Assembly (NCBI GenBank): GCA_001724265.1
Contig: MEDY01000088.1
Coordinates: 1-64,000 of the forward strand
Reading direction: 5' to 3'
DNA length: 64,000 nucleotides
Source of the DNA: Rhizaria sp. SCN 62-66
Lineage: Eukaryota; Rhizaria, unplaced
Part shown: piece by piece, positions 47,818-59,800 of the stretch
How the letters are laid out: each line of letters opens with the position of its first letter
Numbering within the stretch: the stretch's first letter is position 1
The notes under the pieces: model-generated
Told to the model about the DNA's origin: nothing
Databases searched by the model: none
What the model saw: the letters and a program-made list of their open reading frames with translations, nothing else
Translations under genes and position numbers: made by a program

Positions 47818-50800
47818 ATGTCTGCGTCCGGCCCGGGCTCCGGCCGTTCTTTCGGTGGTGCGCCAGCGGGTGCCCACCCCCAGCAGACCGTTTACACACA
47901 TGGTCCCTTCGGCGAGCCTTTGAACCCGCTCAAGGACCTTAACCCGAGCGAGATCTTTGGCGCTCACGCCGACGGCTCCTCGGGTCTTAGCGGTGCCGCG
48001 CACACTGCTCCGCCGCGCGCGAGCCGCACAATGGGCCTTCATGTGCCCCAACGCACGGCGATGCACCAGCCCGCTCCTCCCGGCCAGCCTGGCTTCTTTG
48101 CTAGCGGCATGTCGATGACCACGTCGTCTTCGACCGCGCCCGCTTCGAAGCGTCACTCCGCATCGGCGGCTGCTGCTGCGGGTAGCATGCGCGCGCGCGA
48201 CGGCGCCGCTCCTCAGGCGCCGCCTGCGACGGGCATCTCGGCCAGCATCGAGCCGTTTCTGGCCAAGCAGGTCCGCGCCGCCGTGGCCGCGCGCTCCGTG
48301 TCGACGCAGCTGCACCTCCCGCTGCTGCGCGACTATGTCGACTCCTCTGCGTCTTCCTCCGCCGCGGGCCCTGCTGCCGCCGCCGCCGCTGCTGCTGCCG
48401 CCGCTGCGGCCGCAGCGGGTAATGGCGAGGACGCCGACGCTGCTGCCTCTGCCGCTGCTGCTGCTGCTGCCGCTGCTGCTGCCGCGGCCGGCCCCAACGG
48501 CACCGGCGTGGTTGCGACGACTGCCGCGAATGTACAGGTGACGCTGCAGACAGGCGAGGACGCGATCAAGTTCTTTGTGCAGCATGGCGCGGGGAACCCG
48601 CTCAAGTTCGTCTACTGCAACCGCGCGGACGCGCAGCCCGAGGCGCGGCGCGTCGCCATCTCAGGTCTTCAGGACGACGCGCAGCGCACGACGGCCGAGA
48701 CCAAGATCATCGGCTCGGGCATGACGCGCGAGCAGGCGCGGGCCGCGGCCATCGCGAAGCTCGCGGCCGTGACCTCGACGCTGTCGTACCGGCCCTACGA
48801 TCTCACCATCGTGTCGCGCAAGCAGGCCAACACAGAGTTCTTCACAGTGTCCGGCACGGGCGTGGTGCACGTGCTGCCTGACGCTCCGACTGAGTTCATG
48901 CCGCTCACGGACTGGATGCACCAGGCCTCGTCCTTCAACGTGCTTCGCTCCTCACGCTTCTTCCAGCACTTTCTCTCCTCAAAGACCTTCCGCCTGTGGC
49001 GCGCCAACGTGCGCTACCGCCTTTTCTGCAAGCAGCGCCAGATGCTGCAGCGCAATCTTTTCCTCGCGCGGCCTTCGTTCTGCTCTTCACTGCTGCAGGT
49101 GAACCGCATCGTGTACGAGATGCAGCAGGTGCCGCTGCTGCGCCACCGTCAGGCCATCTTCTCCGACGCCGAATACAACGAGCAGCAGCTGCAGGAGCGC
49201 ACACAGGCTGCTAAGACGCTGGAACAGAAGGTCGCCCAGCTCGAGTCCGAGGTTGAGCGCGTGTGCAAGGGCGCGCGCGACCGTGCCAAGCAGTACGACC
49301 AGGGCATCACGTCTGACGACCTGGCGACGTCCAAGTTCGCCCAGTACCTCCTTAAGGACGGCTCGCGTGGCAAGTCCATGGTGGCGATCAAGAAGGAGCG
49401 CGCAGACCGCATCCGCAAGCTCAAGCACGCCGCGCTCGAGGCCGACATGCTGGGCGAGTTCGTGCGCCTGGTCGACTACATGCAGGTCGAGGGGCTCGTG
49501 CACTCGGCCATCACCGCCGTCGCACGCCTCTTGGGCATCCTGCACGAGCCCGGCCGCGCGAAGCGGCCCATGTTCCAGACCTCTGTGGCCTTCGGCGACG
49601 CTGCGCTGGTCTTCTCGCCGACCGTGGGCGACTTCGCGAAGCTGCTGCGCGACGCGGCCGAGGGCGCCGTGCACACGGTCGCGACTGCGGACCGCGTGCT
49701 GCTGCTGCCGCGCCTCAAGCCCTTCGTGTCTTCGCTCGTGTCCGAGTACCCACACGTGGGTCACATGGTGTCGGCGGACCCGATCTTCGCCGCGTGTCTG
49801 CATGCCATCGAGAGCAAGGTCCTGGCAGACTTTAAGGCCGTGTCGGACAACATCCAGGTGCTGGAGCGCTACCGCCCTGTGTTCGAATTCGGCAAGTCGT
49901 GGCCGCAGTCGCCGTACTGCTACCGCGGGCCGCAGGGCCAGCTCGCCGACGTGGCGCCCGAGACGATGGAGGCGGACATGAAGCAGCAGGTTGACTGGGC
50001 CGCCACCATCGGCAACATCAAAAACTCGTACGAAGGCGGCGTGTTCCAGGCCGAGACCAAGAACCTCAAGGGCCGTCTGCTGCCCATCTCCGAGGGCGCG
50101 CTGGTGGGCATGAAGGAGTACTTGCTGCTGCGCTTCCGCGTCAAGTCGAGCGAACTCAAGGACATGCTGCGCGAGCGCATCCGTCTGCTCAAGGAGGACC
50201 CGCCGGAGCTGGCGCTTTTCGCCAAGCACGTGCACACGTTCAACACGCTCGTGGGCGAGGCGCGCGAATTGCTGCTGCGCGCGCGCCAGGTCGAGTTTAT
50301 GTTCCACTTGCTGGAGCGCTACGGCGTCGACGTCACCATCGACTCGGTGCAATACGAGGAGGGTCAGGCCATCGTGCAGGACTTCTCCGCGCAGCTCGGG
50401 CTCGCCGAGCAGCGCATCGAGGAGCGCATGGGCCTCATGAAGGGCCAAGTGTACCAACGCATCGCCAAGCTCACCGGCGAGCTCAGCGCGCAGCGCATGC
50501 GCCTCATGGAGGGCGAGTTTGTCAACGACAAGGCCAAGCCTGACGACGTGCTGCAGGACCTCGTGGCCGTGGACGAGGCCATCGGCGCCATCGAGGCCGA
50601 GATCAAGCGCACCGAGGACTTCCAGGTGCTGTTCAAGATGGACCCTTACCGGTTCGACGACCATCTCAAGGACTGCCGCCGCACGTTCGAGCTCAAGGAG
50701 CGCTTCTGGACGCTGTACCGCGACTGGCTGCGCAAGACGAGCGAGTGGAACAAGATCGATTTTCTGTCCCTCAACGTGGACAAGATGGCGATCGACGTGC

Positions 50801-53800
50801 GCGACATGTACACGAGCTCGCACGAGCTGACGCGCCAGGTGCGCGACAAGCAGGGCCGCGAGATCGCCGTGACAGTGCGCCTGAAGCGCATGATCCAGGA
50901 GTACAAGCTCATCATGCCGCTTGTGCTGGAGCTTGGCAACCCGGCGATGCGGCCGCAGCACTGGCGCACGCTCTTCACGCAGATGGGCCAGACGTGGACT
51001 TCGGAGAAGGACATCGCGCTCAAGAAGCTGCGCGCGCTCAACATCTTCTCCTACAAGACGCTCATCAACGAGGTGTGCGAGTCTGCCGTGGGCGAGTATT
51101 CGCTCGAGCAGGGTCTGGCCAAGATTGAGGCTGCATGGAGCAAGACGAACTTCGTCCTGGTGCCGTACCAGAAGCAGAAGGACGACCTCGTGTGGATCCT
51201 CGGCGACGTCGAGGAGGTCTCCGTGCTGCTCGAGGAGCACCAGATGGTGCTGCAGTCTATGCTGGGCTCGCAGTACATCAAGGCTGTGCAGGCACAGGTC
51301 GAGGACTGGGAGCGCAAGCTCGCCACGCTGGCCGACGTGCTCGAGGAGTGGCTCACCTGCCAGCGCGGCTGGATGTACATGGAGCCCATCTTCTCCGCCG
51401 TCGACATCCAGCGCCAGCTCCCCACCGAGGCCAAGATTTTCTCGGAGGTCGACCGCTTCTGGCGCGAGCTCATGCGCCGCTGCTCTAAGTCCCCCAATGT
51501 ACTCGCCTCGGCCACAGCCAACAACATCCTGCCGCTGCTGATCAAGAACAATGCCGACTTGGACCGCATCCAGAAGCAGCTCGAGGAGTACCTTGAGACC
51601 AAGCGTGCCGCTTTCCCGCGTTTTTACTTCCTCGCCAACGAAGAGCTGTTGCAGATCCTGGCCCAGGCGCGCGAGCCCCAGGCCGTGCAGCCGCACCTCA
51701 ACAAGTGCTTCGAGAACATCCAGCGCCTGTCGTTCACCAACACGGCCAACTCCGTTGAAGTCACCGGTATGGTGTCGAGCGAGAACGAGGAGGTCGCCTT
51801 CCCGCAGCACATCTTCACCGTCGGTTCCACCGAGGCCTGGCTCAACGACGTCGAGGCCACGATGCGCCGCACCGTGCGCCTCAACATCAAGCGCGCGCTT
51901 GTGGCCTACCCGACCACGCGCCAGGGCGCGATCGAGCGCGGCCAGTGGCTGCGCCAGTTCCCCTCGCAGGCCATCCTTACGGCGGACCAGGTGATGTGGA
52001 CGCAGAACGTCACGGCCGCGCTCTCGGCCATGGAGAAGGGCGCCAACCCGGGCGCACTTGCCGACTTTTTCGACTTCTCCAAGGCGCAGATCGCGGCCAT
52101 GGTCGCGCTTATCCGCGGCGACCTCACGCCGCTCGAGCGCCAGATGATGTCTAACCTCATCATCATCGACGTCCACGCACGCGACGTCGTCGAGAACCTG
52201 CTCAACGCCAAATGCAGCAAGCTCGGCGCTTTTGACTGGATCAAGCAGCTGCGCTATTACTGGCTCGCTGACAAGGACCGCTGGATTGCCAACGGCTCCC
52301 CCGCGCCCTATGCCAGCTCGGCTGCCGGCGTTGCTGGTGCCGCCGGTGCGGCCGCTGCTGCCCGCGCGCGCGGTGCGGCTGGCAAGGCGGGCTCTGCCAA
52401 CGCGGGCGGCAAGGTTGCCGTGAGCACCGACGACGGCGAGGTCGCGGACTGGGAGCAATGCGTGGTGCGCCAGACGACGGGCGAGTTTGCGTACCGCTAC
52501 GAGTACCTCGGCAACGCGACTCGCCTCGTCATCACGGCGCTGACTGACCGCTGCTACCTCACGCTTACGGGCGCGCTCGCCATGCACAACGGTGGCTCAC
52601 CACAGGGCCCCGCCGGTACGGGCAAGACTGAGACCGTCAAGGACCTCGGTAAGGCGATGGCCAACCAGGTTGTCGTGTTCAACTGCTCCGACGCACTCGA
52701 GATCGGCACCATGTCGCGCTTCTTCTCCGGCCTGGCGCAGGCCGGCGCGTGGGCGTGCTTCGATGAGTTCAACCGTATCGACATCGAAGTGCTGTCCGTC
52801 ATCGCGCAGCAGATCCTGACGATCCAGACTGCGATCATCGCACACCGCAACCCGTTTGAGTTCCAGGGCCGTCTCATCCCGCTCGACCCCTCGTTCGGCG
52901 TCTTCATCACCATGAACCCCGGCTACGCGGGTCGCTCCGAGCTGCCCGACAACCTGAAGGCGCTGTTCCGCCCCGTCGCGATGATGGTGCCCGACTACGC
53001 CATGATTGCGCAGATTATCCTCTTCTCCGAAGGCTTCGAGAACGCACCCTCGCTGTCGAAGAAGATGGTCCAGCTCTACAAGCTGGCCTCGGAGCAGCTC
53101 TCGCAGCAGGACCACTACGACTTCGGTATGCGTGCCGTTAAGTCCGTGCTCGTCATGGCCGGCGCGCTCAAGCGCCGCAGTGACGACGTGCCCGAGGACG
53201 TGGTGCTGATTCGCGCTATGCGCGACAGCAACATCCCTAAGTTCCTCGCGCAGGACATCCCGCTCTTCCAGGGCATCATCTCGGACCTCTTCCCAGGCGT
53301 CGCCGTGCCCGAGGTCCCGATGACGCATCTCGAGCGCGCCGTGCACGACTCGCTCACCGACGCCGGGCTGCAGCCGCTGCCCTCGCTTATCAACAAGATC
53401 ATCCAGCTCCACGAGACCGTGGTGGTGCGCACCGGTGTCATGGTCGTTGGCTCGTCCTTCACTGGCAAGACCACCTGCTCCAAGGTGCTCGCACGCGCGC
53501 TGGGCCGGCTTTACAAGTCAAACCCGGCGGCCGCGGCCGCTGACGCGTTCGTGCGCGAGGTCGAGACGTACACGCTTAACCCTAAGGCCGTCACCATGGG
53601 CCAGCTCTACGGCCAGGTCAACTCCGTGTCGAACGAGTGGACCGACGGTTTGGTGTCGGACCTGGTCCGCACGCTCGCGGCCGAGACGCACACGCCCTCG
53701 CGCAAGTGGGTCCTCTTCGACGGCCCCGTCGACGCGCTCTGGATTGAGAACATGAACACCGTACTCGACGACAACAAGATGCTCTGTCTCGTCAACTCCG

Positions 53801-56800
53801 AGCGTATTCGTCTCTCGGCGCAGATGACGATGATGTTTGAGGTCGAGGACCTCTCCCAGGCCTCGCCCGCCACCGTCTCCCGTTGCGGCATGGTGTACCT
53901 CGAGCCCGTCTACCTGGCGTGGTCCGCGCTCGTCAACTCCTGGGCCGTGACCTTTGCCACCGCGTACCCGTTGCTGCCAGCCTCGATCGTTCAGTTCGTC
54001 ACATCGGCCATCCTCACGCACGGCGCCGCGCTGCTGGGCTTCGTCCACGAGCAGTGCACGCAGCGCGTGCCCACCACGGACAACCAGCTCATCCGCTCCT
54101 GCCTGCACCTCGTCGAGGCTCTCGCCGCCGACATTCTGAAGCCCTATGCCAAGAAGCTCCACTCCTCGGCGTCGATGCAGCTCGTCGTGGCCGGCACCGA
54201 CGACGGCGATGACAGCGACACGGAGGGCGAGGACGAGAACAAGGTCGCCGAGGCCGTCGCCGCCGCTGCCGCTGCTGCTGCTGACAACGAGTTGATGAGC
54301 CCGATGCCCGAAGGTATGACCCCGCTGCCCGCCGCGGCGGCGGAGCCCGAGACGCCGCTGCCGGAGCCCAAGAGCACACAGCGCCTGCTCGGCCTGGCAC
54401 TGTACATGGCACTCACCTGGTCTATCGGCGCCAACGTCGACGACGCGCACCGCGCTAAGTTCTCCACGTTCCTGCGCGCGACCGTGGCGGCGACGCTGGC
54501 GCCCGCGGTGCCGATCTCGCTGCAGGCGTACGAGCTCACGATGGACGCCGCCAAGGAGGAGCTGGTGCCCTGGACCTCGGTCGTGCCGCAATTCGTGTAC
54601 GACAAGGAGGCGCCCTTCTTCTCCATCTTGGTCCCCACGCCCGAGACGGTGTGCACCGAGACACTGATCAAGGCGCTCATCCAGGCGCGTCGCTTCGTCA
54701 TGCTCTCCGGCGAGACGGGCACGGGCAAGACTGTCTCCGCGCAGAACTTCCTGCGCCACAACGACGACAAGTACGCTTCCATCTCGATCCAGTTCTCGGC
54801 GCGTACGTCGCCCGAGTCGCTGACAGACGCCATGGAGTTTAAGCTCGAGAAGCGCGGTCGCCGCTCTATCCTCGGCGCGCCGCGCGGCAAGGTCGCCGCC
54901 GTGGTCTATTGCGACGACCTCAACATGCCCGCACCCGAGCGCTACGGCGCGCAGCCGCCGCTGGAGCTGCTGCGTCAGACGATCGATCAGGGCGGCTACT
55001 ACGACCTGTCGAAGAAGAAGCCCTTCTTCAAGAACATCCGCGACGTCGTGTACATCGCCACCATGGCGCCCGCGGGCGGTGGCCGTACCAAGTGCTCGCA
55101 GCGCCTGACGCGCCACTTCTCCACCTTCTGGCTCACGGTCATGTCCAACAACTCGCTGCAGACGATCTTCTCCTCCATCCTCGAGGGCTTCTTCAACTCG
55201 GTTGCCGGGCACCTCCGCACCGACCTCTCTAAGGTCGCGTCCTCCATCGTCACGGCCTCCGTCGACCTCTACTCGGCCTGCCGCCGCAGCCTGCTGCCCA
55301 CGCCGTCCAAGTCGCACTACACCTTCAACCTGCGCGATCTCTCTAAGGTCGTGCAGGGCATGTGCCAGATCCGCTCGCAAAACATCACTGACGTTGTCGA
55401 CCTGCTGCGCCTCTGGGTGCACGAGTCCGCGCGCGTGTTCCGCGACCGTCTCGTCGACGAGGGCGACCGCCGCTGGTTCGACTCGCAGTGCCGCACGCGC
55501 CTCAAGGAGGCCTTCGACATGGACTGGCCCGCCGAGTCCTTCGCCGACGTGCTCTTCGGCGACTTTGCCGCGCCCACGCTCGAGGCCCCGGCCCCGGCTG
55601 CCACTGCGACGGGTGACGCCAACGCGCCCGAGATGATCATGAGCGGCGAGCGCAACTACGAGGAGCTGCGCGACCTGGCGTCGCTGCAGCAGCAACTGGG
55701 CGACCACCTCGCTGAGTACAACCTCATCTTCTCCTCGCAGATGCACCTTGTCTTCTTCAAGGACGCTATCCACCACCTCGCCCGTGTGTCGCGTATCCTG
55801 CGCCAGCCGCGCGGCAACGCGCTGCTTGTCGGCGTCGGTGGCTCTGGCCGCCAGTCGCTGACCAAGCTCGCCGCCTTTATCGCCGACTACAAGTGCGTGT
55901 CGATCGAGATCTCCAGCGGCTACTCGATCACCGACTGGCGTGACGCGCTTAAGCAGCTGCTCGAGACGGCGGGCGCGGACAACCAGCCCGTGGTGTTCCT
56001 GCTGTCGGACGCGCAGATCGTGCACGACGCTTTCTTGGAGGACATCAACAACCTGCTCAACACGGGCCAGGTCCCCAACCTCTTCGCCAACGACGAGCTT
56101 GATGCCATCGTGCTGCGCGTGCGCCAGCAGGCCAAGAAGGCCGGCCGCGGCGAGGCGCGCGAGGCCGTGCTGGAGCAGTTCAACCACAACGTGCGCGAGA
56201 ACCTGCACGTCGTGCTTGCCTTCTCTCCCATCGGCGACACGTTCCGCGAGCGTCTGCGTATGTTCCCCTCGCTCGTCAACTGCTGCGCCATCGATTGGTA
56301 CTCCCCGTGGCCGCGCGACGCGCTGCTGGCCGTGGCGCAGGAATACCTGCACTCGCAGACCGTGCCGGAGGGCGCTGACGCCGGCGCCGCGCACCACTTC
56401 ATGGCCGCGCAGACGGCCTCTTCGGGCGCAGGCTCCTCCGCGAGCGACATGATTGCATTGCACAAGAACAAGCTCGCCAAGGCGGCCGTCGAGATGCACA
56501 TGTCGGTTAAGGACATCTCCGACCAGTACTACGATGAGCTGCGCCGCATCAACTATGTGACGCCGTCCTCGTTCCTACAGCTGCTGCACTCGTACACGGC
56601 GATGCTGGGCGAGCAGCAGGACGCGCTGTCGACGCGCGCGATGCGGTATCGCAACGGTCTGTCGAAGCTCACGTCGACGAACCAGCTCGTGGCGCAGCTG
56701 CGCCAGGACCTCATCAACCTGCAGCCGATTCTGCAGAAGTCCTCCGAGGAGACCGCCGAGCTGCTGGTGCACCTGGAGCGCGAGCAGCAAGAGGCCAACT

Positions 56801-59800
56801 CGACGCGCCTCGTGTGCCAGCAGGACGCCGAGGAGACGGAGGCGCAGACGCGCGCCGTCGCCGTCATCGCTGACGACTGCCAGGCCGACCTCGACGAGGC
56901 CATGCCCGCAATGAACGCGGCCCTCAAGGCGCTCTCCGTGCTGCAGCGCGACCACATCAACATCATGCGTTCGTTCCCCCACCCGCCCCAGCTCATCCGC
57001 ACGCTCATGGAGGCCGTGTGCCTGCTCTTTGGACTGCCCACGGACTGGGACTCGGCCAAGCGCCTGCTGTCGCGCACCAACTTCATCGACATGTGCCGTG
57101 GCTACAAGAAGGACGACATCAACCCCAAGATCCTGCGCAAGCTGCAGAAGTACATTCAGGACAAGGACTTCACCCCCGACAAGATGGAGTCCGTCGCAGA
57201 GGCCGCCGTGTCGCTGTGCAAGTGGGTGCTCGCCATCGACGTCTACGCGCGTGTCTACAAGGCTGTCGAGCCCAAGCGTCTCGCGCTTGAGAAGGCCCGC
57301 GGCGCGCTTGACGAGGCCCAAGCCAAGCTGCACGGCAAGCAGACCGAGCTGCGTGTCGTTGAGGCGCGTGTCGCCGGTCTGCAGCAGCGCTTCAAGTCGA
57401 AGCAGGCCGAGCGCGACGAGATCGACGCCTCGATGACGCGCACAAAGATCCAGCTTGGCCGCGCCGAACAGCTCGTCGCTGGCCTCGGCTCCGAAGGCAC
57501 GCGCTGGGAGCAGCAGGCGCAGATCCTCGCCTCCGACATGCAGAACCTCGTCGGCGACATGCTCGTCTCTGCCGGCTTCGTCGCATACCTCGGCCCTTTC
57601 ACGGCTGAGTACCGCGCGCGCCTCGTCGCGCAGTGGGTTCGCCTGTGTCTCACGCACAACATCCCCGTCGCTGACGGTCCTCTGGGCTCTGCCACGGGCT
57701 TCTCGCTCGCGCGCTCGCTCGGCGACCCGCTGCTGACGCGCCAGTGGAATATCCAGGGCCTGCCCGCGGACCAGTACTCGACCGAGAACGGCATCCTGGC
57801 CGTGCGCGGCACGGGCGGCGGTCTGGGTGGCACGGCGCGCACGTCACAGTCGCAGGCTCAGTCGCGCAACCAACGTTGGCCGTTGATGATCGACCCCCAA
57901 GACCAGGCAAACCGGTGGATCAAGAACATGGCGCGCCGCGATAACCTGCAGGTGATCCAGATTGCGCCCGGCGACGCGGGCACTGGCGCGGGTAACTGGC
58001 GCCACGTGCTCGAGAACGCCATCCGCTTCGGTCAGCCCGTGCTGCTGGAGAACGTGAGCGAGCGCATCGAACCGTCGATCGAGCCTGTGCTGGCGAAGCA
58101 GCTCTTCCGTAAGGGTGGACAGTGGCTCATCCGCCTCGGTGACCAGGACGTGCCGTACTCGCAGCACTTCAAGCTCTTTATCACCACCAAGCTGCCCAAC
58201 CCGCACTACGTGCCCGACATCTTCGTCAAGGTCTCCGTGATCAACTTCGCCGTCACGCGCAAGGGCCTCGAAGATCAGCTGCTGGCAACTGTGTGCTCGC
58301 TGGAGCGTGCGGACCTGGAGCACCAGGTCGACACATTGCTGGTGCAGATCTCGGAGGACAAGCGCGAGCTGTCAGACATCGAGAACCGCATCCTGCACCT
58401 GCTGCACGAGACGGCGGGCAACATCCTTGACGACGAGGAGCTGCTGCAGACGCTCTCGGCGTCGCGTTCCACCGCCGCCGCCATCGGCTCGCGCATGGAG
58501 CAGTCCGAGAAGACTGTCGCGTCGATCGAGACAGTGCGTGAGGGCTACCGTCCCGTCGCTACGCACGGCTCGCTGCTCTTCTTCGCCATGGCCGACCTTG
58601 CGCTGGCCGACGGCATGTACCAGAACTCGCTGCTTTACTTCACGCAGCTCTATACGCACGTCATTAAGGCGTGTGTCAAGTCCGACGCCGACTCGCTCGC
58701 CATGCGCGTGCGCTCGCTCATCGCCGACCTCACGGCCTTTGTGTACACCTCGGTCGTCCGCGGCATCTTCGTCAAGGACCGCCTCTTCTTTGCCCTGCTC
58801 ATCGCCGTGCACGTCGCGCGCCAGGCCGGCGAGATCACGCCCTACGAGTTTGACTTTTTCGTCCGCGGCCAGACCCCCGCACCCGCCGGCGGTGCCGCCA
58901 GCGCCGACGCCAAGGCCAAGGCCGCGACCGACAGCGCGCTGCCCGACGACTCCCCTGCGGGCTGGCTTGAGCAGCGTCTCTGGCGCATGTTGCGCTCCGG
59001 CGCCACGGCCCCCGCGGCCGCGCCGGGCGCCGAGTCCCCGCTGCCGTACCTCACGGCCATCGCAGGCGAGATCATGGCCGAGACCGCGGGTGGCGGCGGT
59101 GGCGCGTGGATGCGTTGGATCACCAACCTCGACGACGCCGACGCTGACGCCGCCGCGTCTCCCGAAGACGCCACGGCCGCCGGCGCCGCGCTGCCCAACG
59201 ACTGGGCGCAGCGCCTGACGCCGTTCCAGCGTCTTACGGTGGTGCGCGTGCTGCGCCCCGAACGCCTGCTCACCGCGGCGCGCTCCTTCGTGGCGCAGCG
59301 CCTCGGCGCGTCCTTCATTGGCGCGACGCCCTTCGACCTGCAGGCCGTGTTCGCGCAGTCGGCGCCCGTGACGCCGATCGTGTTCATCCTCTCGCCTGGT
59401 GCGGACCCGCTGCCGTACATTCTGTCTCTGGCGGAACAGCGCGGTGTGGACCTGTCGAGCCGCGTCAAGGTGCTGTCCATGGGCAAGGGTCAAGGCGAGA
59501 TCGCGCAGGAGCTCATCGACGTGGCGCGCCGCGAGGGCCACTGGGTCGTGCTGCAGAACTGCCACCTGGCGGCGTCGTGGATGGCGTCGCTGGAGCAGGC
59601 CATCGAGAAGACGCGCCACGAGACCGATGTGCACGACTCGTTCCGTCTCTGGCTCACCACAATGCCCACCAAGACCTTCTCCGTCGCCGTGCTGCACAAC
59701 TCGCTTAAGGTCACCACCGAGGCGCCCCGCGGCGTCAACAACAACATCGCGCAGACGTTCGTCGACATGTCCGAGGACCGCTACGCCGCAACGGCCGTGC

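Noticed and set aside
49087-52587. 1166-residue open frame on the reverse strand, and similar long frames elsewhere opposite real genes.
   Set aside because: These are shadows of GC-rich coding sequence; the forward strand carries recognisable dynein throughout.
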